Source: Nitrosophilus kaiyonis
Lineage (GTDB): Bacteria; Campylobacterota; Campylobacteria; Campylobacterales; Nitratiruptoraceae
Direction of reading: 5' to 3'
NCBI RefSeq assembly: GCF_027943725.1
Contig: NZ_AP025696.1
Coordinates: 310,001-374,000, forward strand
Length of the DNA: 64,000 bases
Shown: in pieces, positions 44,762-55,536 of the stretch
Layout: each line of letters opens with the position of its first letter
How positions within the stretch are numbered: the first letter of the stretch is position 1
The notes under the pieces: generated by a model
Databases searched by the model: none
Seen by the model: the letters and a program-made list of their open reading frames with translations, nothing else
What the model was told of the DNA's origin: nothing
Program-made: the position numbers and the translations under genes

Positions 44762-45009
44762 ATAGTCATTAGTCATTAGTTATTAGTCATTGGGAATTAG
44801 GAATTAGGTATTAGTATGTTACTACAGACTATAAACTAAAAACTCCTAACTTACCTAATCCTTATCCCATAACCTTTCAGTATTCTACCTTCAACCTTAT
44901 TGGACATTGGACATTAATATTAAGAGTTAAGCTAAAAGCTAAACATTATCACTTAGCTATACTAAATCCTATTTACTTAACTCTTAAATCTTAGCTCTTA
45001 CTTATCTAC
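44762..45009. repeat. Heptamer-type intergenic repeat block
   Basis: ATAGTCATTAGTCATTAGTTATTAG, GGAATTAGGAATTAGG, TTGGACATTGGACATTAA, TTAAGAGTTAAGC, and CTTAACTCTTAAATCTTAGC words. It fills the gap between the porin promoter and the fabI stop. Confidence 0.75.
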
Positions 45010-45905
<896 letters not shown>

Positions 45906-46231
45906 TTTTAATATTTCATTAATTTCTTTAATCCATTTAAAACCTATATTTTTATCAATATATCCTATTTCTATTCATATATAAATTTGTGTAATTAATT
46001 CAGCTGAAGAACCTTTTGAAATATCAATAAATCTTTTTCTTTCTTTTAATGATTCTTTTTCCATTCCTTCAGCAATATTACTTGCTATAGATAGAGAACT
46101 TTTTGTTATTTGATTTTTAAATCCAAAATCATCTATATTTTTAAATTTTTCATAAATTTCAACACATAATCTACAGCTTCTTTTCCATACATCTAAATTT
46201 TCACATTTCATCAAATCACCTAACTTAAATC

Positions 46232-46933
46232 TTAATTCTTAGTACTTAAATCTACCATTTCACAAAAACTATCAACATTCCAGCTGGCAGTTCCTATCAA
46301 TGCTCCGTCGCAGTTAGATATAGAGATAATCTCTTTTATATTTGATGGTTTTACACTACCGCCGTATAAAAGTGGGGCTTTTGTTTTTGATCTTAGAAAT
46401 TCTAAAACCTCTTTGATATCTTCATATTTAGCGCTTTTTCCAGTACCTATAGCCCATACAGGCTCATATGCAATAATTAAATTTTCATAATCTAAATCTA
46501 TCCCTTCAAGTTGCATATCAAGATAAGAAAATATTAGCTCTTTTGAGCTTTCTCTAACTTCTATTGTCTCGCCTATACAATAAAAAATAGTAAAATTATT
46601 CTCTTTAAAAAATTGAAACTTTTTTGCAATAAACTCTTGATTTTCGCCCAAAATATGTCTTCTTTCACTATGACCTATAATAATAGTTTTTATATTAAAC
46701 TCATTTAACTGCTCTAATCCAATCTCTCCAGTAAACGAGCCTTTTTCAGCTGGATAAGCATTTTGAACTCCAATAGTAGCTTTTGATTTATAGTTATCTA
46801 AAGCTGTAAATGGAGGAAAGATAAAAATATCAGTATCTGGATTTTTTGAATTTAAAAAATTATTTAATCTTTCAATATATTCTTTTGTTGATTTTCTTGT
46901 GTGATTAGTTTTAAAATTTGCTGCAAGTATCAT
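46232..46933 (-). CDS. tpiA: Triosephosphate isomerase
   Basis: Interconverts DHAP and glyceraldehyde-3-P. 233 residues from the ATG at 46933, one base after the pgk stop and six bases after GGAG; an ATG four codons earlier overlaps pgk. Motifs: AANFKTN, catalytic GHSERR, AYEPVWAIGTGK and the phosphate loop YGGSVKPSN. Part of the gapA-pgk-tpiA cluster. Confidence 0.95.
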   Translation of the reverse strand: MILAANFKTNHTRKSTKEYIERLNNFLNSKNPDTDIFIFPPFTALDNYKSKATIGVQNAYPAEKGSFTGEIGLEQLNEFNIKTIIIGHSERRHILGENQEFIAKKFQFFKENNFTIFYCIGETIEVRESSKELIFSYLDMQLEGIDLDYENLIIAYEPVWAIGTGKSAKYEDIKEVLEFLRSKTKAPLLYGGSVKPSNIKEIISISNCDGALIGTASWNVDSFCEMVDLSTKN

Positions 46934-46934
46934 C

Positions 46935-48134
46935 TTAATCTCCATTTTCTACTATCAAAGCAGCGACACCTGGAAGTGTTTTGCCTTCAATTAACTCTAA
47001 GCTTGCTCCGCCGCCAGTTGAGATAAATGTCATCTCTTCATCGTCACCTGCTCTTTGGACTAAATCGGCAGTATCTCCCCCACCAATAACTTTTGTAGCA
47101 TAGCTTTGAGCTATAAAATGAGAAAGTTGAAAACTTCCTCTTGCAAACTTATCCATCTCATAAACACCCATAGGCCCGTTCCAAAGAATAGTTTGTGCAT
47201 CATTTAATGCTTCTCTAAATAGTCTAACAGTTGCTGGACCAATATCAAGCCCCATCCATCCTTTTGGTATCTCTTTGTAAGTGACATATTTTATAGGAGT
47301 ATCTTCACTAAAAGTTTGAGATACAACAAAATCAACTGGAAGATATAGCTTTACTCCAAGTTTTTTTGCTTCATCAATGATATTTAATGCATCTTGAATT
47401 AAATCATCTTCTACTATAGAGTTTCCTACCTCTTCTCCAAGAGCTTTTAAAAATGTAAAAGCCATACCGCCGCCGATAAGCATTTTATCAACTTTTGGCA
47501 AAAGATTTATTAGAGCTTTTAGTTTACTTGAAACTTTACTTCCTCCAACAACTGCAACAAAAGGTCTTGTAGGTCTTTTTAATAGATGATGAAAAAATTG
47601 TATCTCTTTTAATAACAAAAATCCTGCTCCTTTATGATCTTGGTCATAATAGTGAGTAATCGCTTCTACAGAAGCGTGTGCTCTGTGGCTTACTCCAAAT
47701 GCATCATTGATATAAAATTCTCCAAATTTACTTAGCTCTTTTGCAAATTCTGGATCATTTTTTGTTTCACCCTTTTCAAATCTTAAATTTTCCAAAAGCA
47801 AAATTTCACCATTTTTTAAATTTTCATATTTTTTCTTTGCATCTTCACCAATTACATCTTTTGCCATGATGATATCTTGTTTTAAAAGAGTATGGAGCCT
47901 TTTAGCTACTGGTTTTAATGAATATTTTTCATCATATCCTTTTGGTCTTCCAAGATGACTTGCCAAAACAATTTTACAGTCGTGATCTAGGCAGTATCTT
48001 ATAGTTTGAAGTGCAGATCTAATTCTTCTATCGTCAGTTATATTTCCAAATTCATCCATAGGAACATTAAAATCACATCTAATAAATACTGAACTGCCTG
48101 ATAATTCTAACTCTTTTATAGATTTAATATGCAC
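46935..48134 (-). CDS. pgk: Phosphoglycerate kinase
   Basis: Produces or uses 1,3-bisphosphoglycerate with ADP/ATP. 399 residues. [17 protein letters not shown] at the start, ASHLGRPKG, and the C-terminal nucleotide loop [11 protein letters not shown] with [13 protein letters not shown] are diagnostic. Lies 91 bp after gapA and is coupled to tpiA. Confidence 0.97.
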   Translation of the reverse strand: MHIKSIKELELSGSSVFIRCDFNVPMDEFGNITDDRRIRSALQTIRYCLDHDCKIVLASHLGRPKGYDEKYSLKPVAKRLHTLLKQDIIMAKDVIGEDAKKKYENLKNGEILLLENLRFEKGETKNDPEFAKELSKFGEFYINDAFGVSHRAHASVEAITHYYDQDHKGAGFLLLKEIQFFHHLLKRPTRPFVAVVGGSKVSSKLKALINLLPKVDKMLIGGGMAFTFLKALGEEVGNSIVEDDLIQDALNIIDEAKKLGVKLYLPVDFVVSQTFSEDTPIKYVTYKEIPKGWMGLDIGPATVRLFREALNDAQTILWNGPMGVYEMDKFARGSFQLSHFIAQSYATKVIGGGDTADLVQRAGDDEEMTFISTGGGASLELIEGKTLPGVAALIVENGD

Positions 48135-48149
48135 TGAACCTCCTTTTTA

Positions 48150-48225
48150 GAATTAAGTGTTAAGAGTAAAGATTTAAGATATTTAAGATATTTGATTATC
48201 ACTCTTATTACTTACTACTTAACAC
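48150..48225. repeat. Heptamer words between gapA and pgk
   Basis: TTAAGTGTTAAGAGTAAAGATTTAAG and ACTTAACACTTAACTC units (7-bp period), complementary to each other, between the two glycolysis genes. They can form a hairpin in the operon mRNA. Confidence 0.6.
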
Positions 48226-49218
48226 TTAACTCTTAATACTAATATATTTAGCCATATCTACAAGTCTATTTGCATATCCCCATTCATTATCATACCAACT
48301 CATAATTTTTACAAAATTTCCATCAATAATTTGTGTAAGATCTAAAGCAACTATACAGCTATGAGAATCATTTATAAAATCTTGAGAAACTCTAAATTCC
48401 TCATCTATACCTAAAATACCTTTTAACTCATTTTGAGAGTAGTGTAAAAAAAGTTCATTTATCTCATCTTTTGTAGTTTTTTTAGATAAAACCACATCAA
48501 AATCAAGCAAAGACACATCAGCTACTGGAACTCTAACGCTTCTGCCATCAAGTTTGCCTCTTAAATTTGGTAAAACTTTGTCTATTGCCTTTGCAGCTCC
48601 TGTTGTAGTTGGTATAAGATTTATAGCTGCTGCTCTGCTTCTTCTTAAATCCTTTCTGTGTGAATTATCTAACAGATTTTGATCATAAGTATAGCTATGA
48701 ACAGTTGTTATAAATCCTTTTTCTATTCCAAAATGTTTATCAAGAATTTTTGCTATTGGAGCTAGACAGTTAGTTGTACAGCTTGCATTTGATATTATAT
48801 TTTCACCTTTATATTCATTGTGATTTACACCTAAAACATATGTAGGTGTATCATCATTAGCTGGAGCAGATATGATTACTTTTTTGGCATTTTTCTCTAA
48901 ATGGTGTTTTGTATCTAGTTTTGATAAAAAAAGGCCACTGCATTCAAATACAATATCGGCTTCAAAATGAAGATTTTTTGGATCTTTTTCATTAAAAAAT
49001 TTTATCTTTTTATCATTTATATATAAATTTTTATCATCAAAATCTACTTTTTCATTAAATTTTGAGTGGACACTATCATAATGCAATAGATATGCTGCAT
49101 TTTGAACAGGCATAATATCATTTATAGCAATCAGATTTAAAGTATTATCATTTAAAATATTTCTTGCTAATGCTCTTCCTATACGTCCAAAACCATTAAT
49201 AGCAACATTTATCCCCAA
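48226..49218 (-). CDS. gapA: Glyceraldehyde-3-phosphate dehydrogenase
   Basis: 330 residues. NAD-binding INGFGRIGR at the start, catalytic Cys C147 in SNASCTTNCLAP, and the S-loop DLRRSRAAAINLIPTTTGAA. The protein ends normally with WYDNEWGYANRLVDM. First gene of gapA-pgk-tpiA; divergent from nadD. Cofactor preference (NAD or NADP) not determined. Confidence 0.96.
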   Translation of the reverse strand: MGINVAINGFGRIGRALARNILNDNTLNLIAINDIMPVQNAAYLLHYDSVHSKFNEKVDFDDKNLYINDKKIKFFNEKDPKNLHFEADIVFECSGLFLSKLDTKHHLEKNAKKVIISAPANDDTPTYVLGVNHNEYKGENIISNASCTTNCLAPIAKILDKHFGIEKGFITTVHSYTYDQNLLDNSHRKDLRRSRAAAINLIPTTTGAAKAIDKVLPNLRGKLDGRSVRVPVADVSLLDFDVVLSKKTTKDEINELFLHYSQNELKGILGIDEEFRVSQDFINDSHSCIVALDLTQIIDGNFVKIMSWYDNEWGYANRLVDMAKYISIKS

Positions 49219-49277
49219 TATTCGCCTTTATAAAAATTTTGATTATTTTATCTAAAAAAAGATAAAATTTTGGTAAC

Positions 49278-49470
49278 TATTAATGGTGAGTGAGATGAGT
49301 TAGATTTAAGAATTAAGAGTTAAGATTTAAGTAAGCAGAATTTAGTGACAGTGATAGTGATTGTGGATAGTGGTATATAATAACTTAATACTTAACTCTT
49401 ATTACTTAGCACTAATTCTTAATTACGAATTACGAATTAAGTAGCTAATGACTAATGACTAAATATAAGG
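49278..49470. repeat. Word-repeat block in gapA-nadD gap
   Basis: GTGAGTGAGATGAG, TTAAGAATTAAGAGTTAAGATTTAAG, GTGACAGTGATAGTGATTGTGG, CTTAATACTTAACTCTTATTACTTAGC, then AATGACTAATGACTAA. The stretch right before nadD ends with TAAGGAATATAATG, its binding site. Confidence 0.7.
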
Positions 49471-49476
49471 AATATA

Positions 49477-50016
49477 ATGAAAATAGCGGTTTTTGGAGGA
49501 AGTTTTGATCCTATTCATTTAGGGCATATAAAAATAATCCAAGAGGCTTTAAAAAATTTAGATATTGATAAACTTATAGTAGTGCCAACCTATTTAAATC
49601 CATTCAAATCAAAATTTGCAGCTCCTCCAAAACTAAGAGCCAAATGGCTTAAGATTGCTCTTTTTCCTTATAAAAAAGTTGATATATCTTTATTTGAGAT
49701 AAAAAATCAAAGACCAACATATATGATTGAAACTATAGAGTATCTTAAGAAAAAATATCATCCAACAAAAATATACTTAATAATAGGTGCTGATAATATA
49801 AAAGATCTTCATAAATGGCACAATTTTAAAAAACTAAAAAATGAAGTTGAATTTGTAGTTGCAAAAAGATCAAGAATAAAAGTTCCTTCAAAATATAAAG
49901 TTTTAAATGTGAATGTTCCCATTAGTGCAACAGAACTTAGAAAGAAACCGATAAAAAAATTTTTACCAAAAATTGTAGCTAATGAAATAATTAGATTTTA
50001 TGAGCATTGTCATTAG
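49477..50016 (+). CDS. nadD: Nicotinate-nucleotide adenylyltransferase
   Basis: Makes deamido-NAD from nicotinate mononucleotide. 179 residues. The nucleotidyltransferase signature GGSFDPIHLGHIK is at the N-terminus, and the C-terminal SATELRKKP (ISxTxxR type) completes it. It is divergent from gapA; in Campylobacter jejuni the same neighbours occur. Start ATG follows AAGGAAT. Confidence 0.95.
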   Translation: MKIAVFGGSFDPIHLGHIKIIQEALKNLDIDKLIVVPTYLNPFKSKFAAPPKLRAKWLKIALFPYKKVDISLFEIKNQRPTYMIETIEYLKKKYHPTKIYLIIGADNIKDLHKWHNFKKLKNEVEFVVAKRSRIKVPSKYKVLNVNVPISATELRKKPIKKFLPKIVANEIIRFYEHCH

Positions 50017-50110
50017 ACATTAGACATTGGTCATTTGTCATTAGTAATTGGGAAATAGTATTAAGTGTTAAGTTTTCAACTAAATTGTACTTATTTAGCT
50101 CTTAAATCTT
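50014..50110. repeat. Heptamer-type intergenic repeat block
   Basis: TTAGACATTAGACATTGGTCATTTGTCATTAGTAATTGG (in 7-bp units), then TTAAGTGTTAAG and CTCTTAAATCTTAA, directly after the nadD stop. Confidence 0.7.
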
Positions 50111-50170
50111 AATTCGCTTCGAGCATGGACAACAAATATTTGTTGTCCTAAGACTTTGTTTTACTCTTGC
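50111..50170 (-). repeat. Truncated structured repeat family 1, copy F
   Basis: Minus strand: GAGTAAAACAAAGTCTTA, then GGACAACA-AATATT-TGTTGTCC, then ATGCTCGAAGCG. This corresponds to the first 55-60 bases of the full element, but the ACTGCT loop is changed to AATATT. The rsfS stop TAA lies in its first bases. Confidence 0.65.
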
Positions 50171-50493
50171 TCTTTTATCTCTTCAAGAAACTCTTCAATA
50201 TTATATCTTTTTCTATATGCTTCAGTCATTATATGAACTATTATATCACCAAGGTCTATAACAACCCAATCTTCACTGCTTTGAATTTTTAAAAACTGTT
50301 CGCCTTCTGGTTTTAACTTCTCTTTTAGAAAATCAAGAAGTGCTAATGTATGTTTATCACCTAAAGATGTGGCAATAACTACAAAATCTACAAAATATCC
50401 TTTATCTCTTAGATCAAATATTTGTACATCTTCAGCTTTTTTCTCTTCTAAAAGCTCTTTTATTCTTTGAACTCTTTTTTCAATATTTTTCAT
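50161..50493 (-). CDS. rsfS: Ribosomal silencing factor RsfS
   Basis: 110 residues. DUF143 family protein that binds L14 and keeps ribosomal subunits apart on starvation. Motifs: EKKAEDVQIFDLRDKGYFVDFVVIATS and EDWVVIDLGDIIVHIMTEAYR. The last residues (EIKEQE) end at a TAA inside a truncated structured repeat. It follows argS by 8 bp on the same strand. Confidence 0.94.
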   Translation of the reverse strand: MKNIEKRVQRIKELLEEKKAEDVQIFDLRDKGYFVDFVVIATSLGDKHTLALLDFLKEKLKPEGEQFLKIQSSEDWVVIDLGDIIVHIMTEAYRKRYNIEEFLEEIKEQE

Positions 50494-50501
50494 TTATCTT
50501 C

Positions 50502-52088
50502 CTACATTCTATATTTTGCTTCTATTCCAAGAAGTCTAAGACCAACTCTAATACTCATAGCAACTACAGCAAAAAGTTTTAAATATTTATCTTTGTTTTG
50601 TGTTCCTAAAACTTTATTTGCATTATAAAATCTATGAAATTGAGCAGCAAGAGCTTTTAAATAATCTGTTACTTTTTGCAACTCTCTTTTTTCAAATGCA
50701 TCTTCTATAACTTCTGGAAGTAGTAAAGAGATAAAAAGTAGATTTTTAGCATCCTCATTTAAATCATAAAGCTTTACATCTAAAATATCTTCTACACTTT
50801 TACCAGACTTTTCAAATACAGAATTTATTCTTGCATGTGCATAATTTATATAATATACTGGATTTGATGCATCCTCTTTTTTCAAATCTTCAACATCAAA
50901 CTCAAGATGAGTATCAGCCTTTTTACTCAAAAATATAAATCTTAAAGCATCAGCACCAATATCTTCAACCACATCACTCATCAATATAAAATTTCCAGCC
51001 CTTTTACTCATTTTATAAGGTTCACCACCTTTTAATAAAGACACCATTTGAGATAAAATTATCTCTAATTTATCAGGATCAAATCCTAAAAATTTTATTG
51101 CTGCTTTTACTCTTGCAATATATCCGTGATGGTCAGCTCCCCAAATATTTATATAATGATCATATCCTCTTTTAAACTTATCATAATGATAAATAATATC
51201 TCCTGCAAGATATGTTGGTCTTCCATCTTCTCTTACAACAACTCTATCTTTTTCATCTCCAAATTGTGTAGATTTGAGCCAAATTTTTCCATCTTTATGA
51301 TAAAGGGCATCTCTTTTTTCCAAAATTTCCATAACTTTTGGCCACTCATCATAAAGTTTTTTTTCACTAACAAAGTTATCAAATTCAATACCAACATCTT
51401 TTAAATCTTTTTTTATTAGCTCCATCATTTTATCTTTAGCCCAATCGGCAAGCTTTGGAATAAAAGCCTCATCTACAAAAATCTCATTCCCAAAAATTTT
51501 AGCCGCCTCTTTTGCCAAATCAACTATATATTCTCCTCTATAAAACTCATCAGGCCATTTTACCTCTTCTTTTAATATCTTCTCTTTTCCAGATAAAAAA
51601 ATAGAGAGTCCCAAAAGATATATCTGATTTCCAGCATCATTTATATAATACTCTTTTGTTATTTTATAACCCAAATGTGAGCCTATTCTAGCTATTGCAT
51701 CTCCTATAACTGCCCCTCTTGCATGTCCAATATGCAGAGGTCCTGTAGGATTTGCACTTACAAACTCTAATAAAATAGATTCATCTTTTTCATCTTTTCC
51801 AAAGTCTTTTTCATTATTTAGAGCCCAAGTTGCATAATCATTTAAAAATTTTTCACTTAATTTAAAATTTATATACCCTTTTACAGCCTCTACACTTTCA
51901 AAAATATCCTCTTTTTTAAAGATATCTGCTAATTCATCAGCTATAATCATAGGAGATTTTCTAAGCTCTTTTGCCATAGAAAAAGCAATAGGAGTAGCAT
52001 AATGACCAAAATTTTTATCTTTTGGTTTTTCTAATACTATTTTTTTTTCAATATGTTTTGAAAGTATTGATAAAACTTTTTTTTTCAA
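50502..52088 (-). CDS. argS: Arginyl-tRNA synthetase
   Basis: Class I synthetase, 528 residues. HIGH motif as [18 protein letters not shown]-equivalent as [10 protein letters not shown]-terminal Add1 domain and C-terminal anticodon-binding DALR domain (ending [12 protein letters not shown]). Upstream gene tatA and downstream rsfS are on the same strand. Confidence 0.97.
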   Translation of the reverse strand: MKKKVLSILSKHIEKKIVLEKPKDKNFGHYATPIAFSMAKELRKSPMIIADELADIFKKEDIFESVEAVKGYINFKLSEKFLNDYATWALNNEKDFGKDEKDESILLEFVSANPTGPLHIGHARGAVIGDAIARIGSHLGYKITKEYYINDAGNQIYLLGLSIFLSGKEKILKEEVKWPDEFYRGEYIVDLAKEAAKIFGNEIFVDEAFIPKLADWAKDKMMELIKKDLKDVGIEFDNFVSEKKLYDEWPKVMEILEKRDALYHKDGKIWLKSTQFGDEKDRVVVREDGRPTYLAGDIIYHYDKFKRGYDHYINIWGADHHGYIARVKAAIKFLGFDPDKLEIILSQMVSLLKGGEPYKMSKRAGNFILMSDVVEDIGADALRFIFLSKKADTHLEFDVEDLKKEDASNPVYYINYAHARINSVFEKSGKSVEDILDVKLYDLNEDAKNLLFISLLLPEVIEDAFEKRELQKVTDYLKALAAQFHRFYNANKVLGTQNKDKYLKLFAVVAMSIRVGLRLLGIEAKYRM

Positions 52089-52096
52089 AGTTTATC

Positions 52097-52172
52097 CTTT
52101 ATGAGTATTAAGTTATAAGAGCTAAGTGTTAAGTAATAACATCTTAATTCTTAACACTTAACACTTAATTCT
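52097..52172. repeat. Heptamer words between tatA and argS
   Basis: GTATTAAGTTATAAGAGCTAAGTGTTAAG and CTTAATTCTTAACACTTAACACTTAA, complementary halves able to pair in the mRNA. Confidence 0.6.
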
Positions 52173-52175
52173 AAA

Positions 52176-52415
52176 TTATGCTTCTTTCTTTTGTGAAGTT
52201 TGTGAAGTTTCAGAAGTTTGTTCTGTACCTTCTATCTCTTTTTTTGTTTCTGTTTTTGCAGTTGTAGTTTCTTCCTCATCCTCTTTCATAGCTTTTTTAA
52301 AGTTTTTGATTCCGCTTCCTAAACCTTTTGCAAGTTCTGGGATTTTCTTTGCACCAAAAAGTAAAACTACAATTGCTAATATAACTAAAAGTTCTGGCAT
52401 ACTTGGCATACCCAT
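52176..52415 (-). CDS. tatA: Sec-independent translocase protein TatA
   Basis: 79 residues. One N-terminal membrane helix ([21 protein letters not shown]) with the FGxKKxPEL hinge, an amphipathic helix ([17 protein letters not shown]) and a Thr/Glu-rich tail. Forms the Tat pore for folded proteins; TatBC not seen in the window. AAGGAGAACTTATG is a good start. Confidence 0.95.
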   Translation of the reverse strand: MGMPSMPELLVILAIVVLLFGAKKIPELAKGLGSGIKNFKKAMKEDEEETTTAKTETKKEIEGTEQTSETSQTSQKKEA

Positions 52416-52554
52416 AAGTTCTCCTTCAAATTTTGTTCTCAGTTAAAAAGTTAAAATTGTTAAGAATAACTTTTATAAATAACTACCAAACAATTTTAAC
52501 TATAACTAATCTTATAATATTACATTTTTTAATCTAATAAAAGTATAAAAAATA

Positions 52555-53169
52555 TTAATCAGACCACTCTTTAATAAAACTTTCCAATTCTTTATTTGAA
52601 TATTTTAATTTAGCTGCTTTTGCTACAGCCAAAATCTCTTTTTTAGCCTCCTCAAATATGTCATTTATCAATAAAAAGTCAAACTCTTTTACTCTTTTTA
52701 ACTCCTCTTTCGCATTTTCTAATCTTTTTTCAATAACTTCTTTAGAATCTGTCCCTCTTAATTCTAATCTTTTTTTTAATACATTTAAATTTGGAGTTGT
52801 TACAAAAACAGATGTTGTAATATCATTAAATTTTTTTCTAATAGATTCATGCCCTTGTACATCAATATCAAAAATAACCAATTTTTCTTTTTCTAAAGCA
52901 TCAAAAACGGGCTTTAAGGATGTACCATAATAGTGCCCGTGAACATTAGCCCACTCTAAAAAAAGCCCTTTTTTTATATCCTCTTCAAACTCATCTTTTG
53001 AAACAAAATAGTAATTGACTCCTTCAATTTCCCCTTCTCTTTTTGGCCTAGTGGTAGTAGAAATACTAAAATATACATTATCTAAATTTTCTAAAATCAC
53101 TTTTATAAGTGAACTTTTCCCCGCTCCACTTGGACCAGAAACTACTAAAAGACTACCTTTCTTTATCAT
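52555..53169 (-). CDS. gmk: Guanylate kinase
   Basis: 204 residues. P-loop GPSGAGKSS (12-20), GMP-binding SISTTTRPKREGEIEGVNYYF, and DIDVQGHESI. Its ATG overlaps the stop of the upstream Glu-rich gene by 4 bp. In H. pylori the same pair is found, gmk with a poly-E-rich protein. Confidence 0.96.
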   Translation of the reverse strand: MIKKGSLLVVSGPSGAGKSSLIKVILENLDNVYFSISTTTRPKREGEIEGVNYYFVSKDEFEEDIKKGLFLEWANVHGHYYGTSLKPVFDALEKEKLVIFDIDVQGHESIRKKFNDITTSVFVTTPNLNVLKKRLELRGTDSKEVIEKRLENAKEELKRVKEFDFLLINDIFEEAKKEILAVAKAAKLKYSNKELESFIKEWSD

Positions 53170-54050
53170 TTCTTTTTCTTTTTTTTCTTATTGAAGTTTA
53201 TTTTTATTGTAATTTCCATACCATCTAAAAGTTCTCTAATCGTATATAAATCTAAAGCTCCCATTAAAGCTTTAATCTTCTCTTCACTGCTCATTGGCTC
53301 AGGCTTAGACTCTTTTTCATTTTTATAATTATTAAGTTTTTCTAAAATAGCTGGCTCTTTTTGCTCTTCTAATTCCTCTTTTTCTTCTTGAGTCTCTTGC
53401 TCTAGATTCGCTTCTTTTGTCAATATCTCTTGAGGTTTTTCCTCTTCTAGAAGTTCTTGTACCTTTTCAAGCTCATTTTTATCTAAAACTCCACTCTCTT
53501 CCAATTCATTTTCTGGTATAAAAGGTTCCTCTTCCTCTTCCTCTTCAAACTCAACTATTTTTTCTCTTTCAATGTTTTCTTCTAATTCCAATGGTTCTGG
53601 TAAATTTTCTTCTATTTTTTTATCTTCTATTTCCGGAATTTCATTTAAAGAGAGTATATCTGTTGGAGTCTCTTCTTTTTCTTCATAACTTATTTCTTCT
53701 TGTTTTTTTTCTTCATGCTCTTTTATATATGCTATTTTAGATTTTAATCCTCTTAATAATTCTATTAAATCTGTTGGTAAAAAAGGTTTTGTCAGAGTAA
53801 AATCAAATTCTTCAAACTGTTCATCTTTTGAAGAGGTAATAAGACCTATTTGAGAAAACTTAATATTTTTTCTAATCTCTTTTAAAAAATTCTCATCATA
53901 CATCTCATCATCTATAAAAACAACATCTACTTCGCCATTTGGAAGATTATAAACATTATCACACTCTTCAACTTCAAACCCGGCTTTTGGAGCACTTAAT
54001 TTTAACATCCTTGATACTACAGGATTTTTATTTATAAGTAGCAGTTTCAT
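53166..54050 (-). CDS. Receiver-like, Glu-rich protein
   Basis: 294 residues. The first 105 residues have the alternating pattern of a CheY-type receiver domain (MKLLLINKNPVVSRMLKLSA, VDVVFIDDEM, FTLTKPFLPTDLIELL) with the acidic cluster and the final Lys of the KPF motif. Residues about 110-255 are glutamate-rich low-complexity sequence, and the protein ends with a helix (IKALMGALDLYTIRELLDGM) followed by seven lysines. It corresponds in position and composition to H. pylori HP0322 ('poly E-rich protein'). Function is unknown; a protein-interaction or polar scaffold role is possible. Confidence 0.75.
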   Translation of the reverse strand: MKLLLINKNPVVSRMLKLSAPKAGFEVEECDNVYNLPNGEVDVVFIDDEMYDENFLKEIRKNIKFSQIGLITSSKDEQFEEFDFTLTKPFLPTDLIELLRGLKSKIAYIKEHEEKKQEEISYEEKEETPTDILSLNEIPEIEDKKIEENLPEPLELEENIEREKIVEFEEEEEEEPFIPENELEESGVLDKNELEKVQELLEEEKPQEILTKEANLEQETQEEKEELEEQKEPAILEKLNNYKNEKESKPEPMSSEEKIKALMGALDLYTIRELLDGMEITIKINFNKKKKKKK

Positions 54051-54130
54051 AACGACTCCAATTTATATTTTGCTATATTTTATAATTTTTTTGCTTTAAT
54101 TATATTAAGGTTCTTATTAAAGGGAGAATA

Positions 54131-54649
54131 ATGAAAAAAATTTTGCTAATTTTTGTTTTGGCAATAACTCTTTTTGGGAAAAATCTATATTTTATGCCTT
54201 ATGAATCAAAAAAGGCTTTAAATCATCTTTTAAAATCAATTGATCTTGCTAAAAACAAAATAGATATATTAATTTTTAGTTTTACAAATGAAGTAATTGC
54301 CAAAAGATTAAAAAATGCTGCAAAAAGGGGAGTAAAAATTAGAATAATTTTTGATGAAAAGACAAATTTAAAAGATAGATATTCTCAAATTGGATATTTG
54401 GCAAAATATAAAAATATCTATCTTTACTATATTAAAGGTAAACCATATAAAGATAAAAATAGTTTTGGGAAAATGCATATAAAACTTATGATAATTGATA
54501 ATAAAAAAATTGTTTTAGGATCAGCTAACTACTCCTATTCAGCCTTTTATAAAAATTATGAAATTTTATATTTTGATGATGATTTAAGATTAGCAAAAAA
54601 GAGTGAAATATATTTTGATAGAATTTTAAAAGAAGCAGAGGAGTATTGA
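54131..54649 (+). CDS. Phospholipase D-family nuclease, NucT-like
   Basis: 172 residues with an N-terminal signal or anchor sequence (MKKILLIFVLAITLFGKNLYF). One HKD motif, HIKLMIIDNKKIVLGSANYS, so it probably works as a dimer, as in the Nuc family. Exported nuclease in the position of H. pylori HP0323/NucT, which has been linked to DNA uptake and purine salvage. Divergent from the Glu-rich gene. AAAGGGAGAATAATG gives the start. Confidence 0.9.
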   Translation: MKKILLIFVLAITLFGKNLYFMPYESKKALNHLLKSIDLAKNKIDILIFSFTNEVIAKRLKNAAKRGVKIRIIFDEKTNLKDRYSQIGYLAKYKNIYLYYIKGKPYKDKNSFGKMHIKLMIIDNKKIVLGSANYSYSAFYKNYEILYFDDDLRLAKKSEIYFDRILKEAEEY

Positions 54650-54828
54650 CATCGGACATTTTGTTCGTGAATCGTGAACCGTAATTCGTGAATCGTAATT
54701 TGGATTTTGGAATTTATTACTTGAAACTAATTTATCATTGGACATTAGCTTCTTTACAGCTTGCCCATCTTTAACTTTCTTTCTCTCTCATTTTCTCATT
54801 TTCCCACTTTCTCACTTTCTCACTCACC
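54648..54828. repeat. Heptamer-type intergenic repeat block
   Basis: TTGACATCGGACATT, TTCGTGAATCGTGAACCGTAATTCGTGAATCG, TTTGGATTTTGGAATT, TTACTTGAAACTAAT, then TCTCACTTTCTCACTCACCTCACTCACC. It runs from the nuclease stop codon to the end of the LolD-like gene. Confidence 0.75.
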
Positions 54829-55536
54829 TCACTCACCTAAAACTAATGATCCGTTTTCCAATCTATAAACTCTATTGCATCTTTTTGCAAGTTCTAAGTC
54901 ATGTGTAACTAAAAAAAGAGCTGCATTTTCCTCTTTTATATATTCAAAAACTTTGTCCATAACTTCATTTGCGGTTTTTTTGTCAAGATTGCCTGTAGGT
55001 TCATCAGCAAATATAATTTTTGGTTTTTTTGTCAAAACTCTTGCTATTGATACTCTTTGCTGCTCTCCGCCACTTAGCTCAGTCACTTTTTTGTTTATAA
55101 CTTTTTCTATTTTAAATTTTTTTATTATCTCTTCATCTATTTTCTCTTTTGCAAGCAAAGAAGCTACCATTATATTTTCATAGGCACTAAAACCTTTAAA
55201 AAGATAGTGAGATTGAAAAATTATTCCAATTTTTTCTCTTCTAATTTTTAATACCTCTTTTGGTTTTATAGAATAAATCTCTTTTCCAAATAGATAAACT
55301 TCTCCACTATTTGGTTTTAATAGAGTTGATAAAATATGCAAAAGTGTTGATTTTCCGCTTCCACTAACACCAACAACAGCAATTGAGTCATTTTCATTTA
55401 AAGTTAAATTAACATTGTTAAAAAGAGGATAATCAAAAGAGTGAGAGATATTTATAGCTTTTAAAAGTTGTGAAGGAGTGAAAGAGTGAAGGTGCGAAGG
55501 AAAAGTGTCTATATTTTCTCCACTTCTTTCCTTCAC
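54829..55536 (-). CDS. LolD-type ABC transporter ATPase
   Basis: 235 residues. Walker A GVSGSGKST, Q-loop IIFQSHYLFKGFSAYENI, signature TELSGGEQQRVSIAR and Walker B IIFADEPTGNLDKK place it in the MacB/LolD/FtsE group of export or lipoprotein-release ATPases. The usual start would be near LLKAINISHSFDYPLF, but there is no ATG, GTG or TTG at that place; the frame instead continues upstream through repeat words (SFTPSQ, FPSHLH) to a GTG at 55536. So the first 25 residues are repeat-encoded. The membrane partner is not in the window. Confidence 0.82.
   Translation of the reverse strand: MKERSGENIDTFPSHLHSFTPSQLLKAINISHSFDYPLFNNVNLTLNENDSIAVVGVSGSGKSTLLHILSTLLKPNSGEVYLFGKEIYSIKPKEVLKIRREKIGIIFQSHYLFKGFSAYENIMVASLLAKEKIDEEIIKKFKIEKVINKKVTELSGGEQQRVSIARVLTKKPKIIFADEPTGNLDKKTANEVMDKVFEYIKEENAALFLVTHDLELAKRCNRVYRLENGSLVLGE

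Noticed and set aside
44611-44769. A 53-codon in-frame extension before the porin signal peptide
   Set aside because: The ATG at 44610 has a strong binding site and begins a standard signal peptide; the extension covers the promoter -10 box.
45975-45977. TGA read as an amino acid (alternative code or selenocysteine)
   Set aside because: Other genes here (for example fabG) end in TGA at their normal length, and no SECIS-like hairpin follows; a simple nonsense change is enough.
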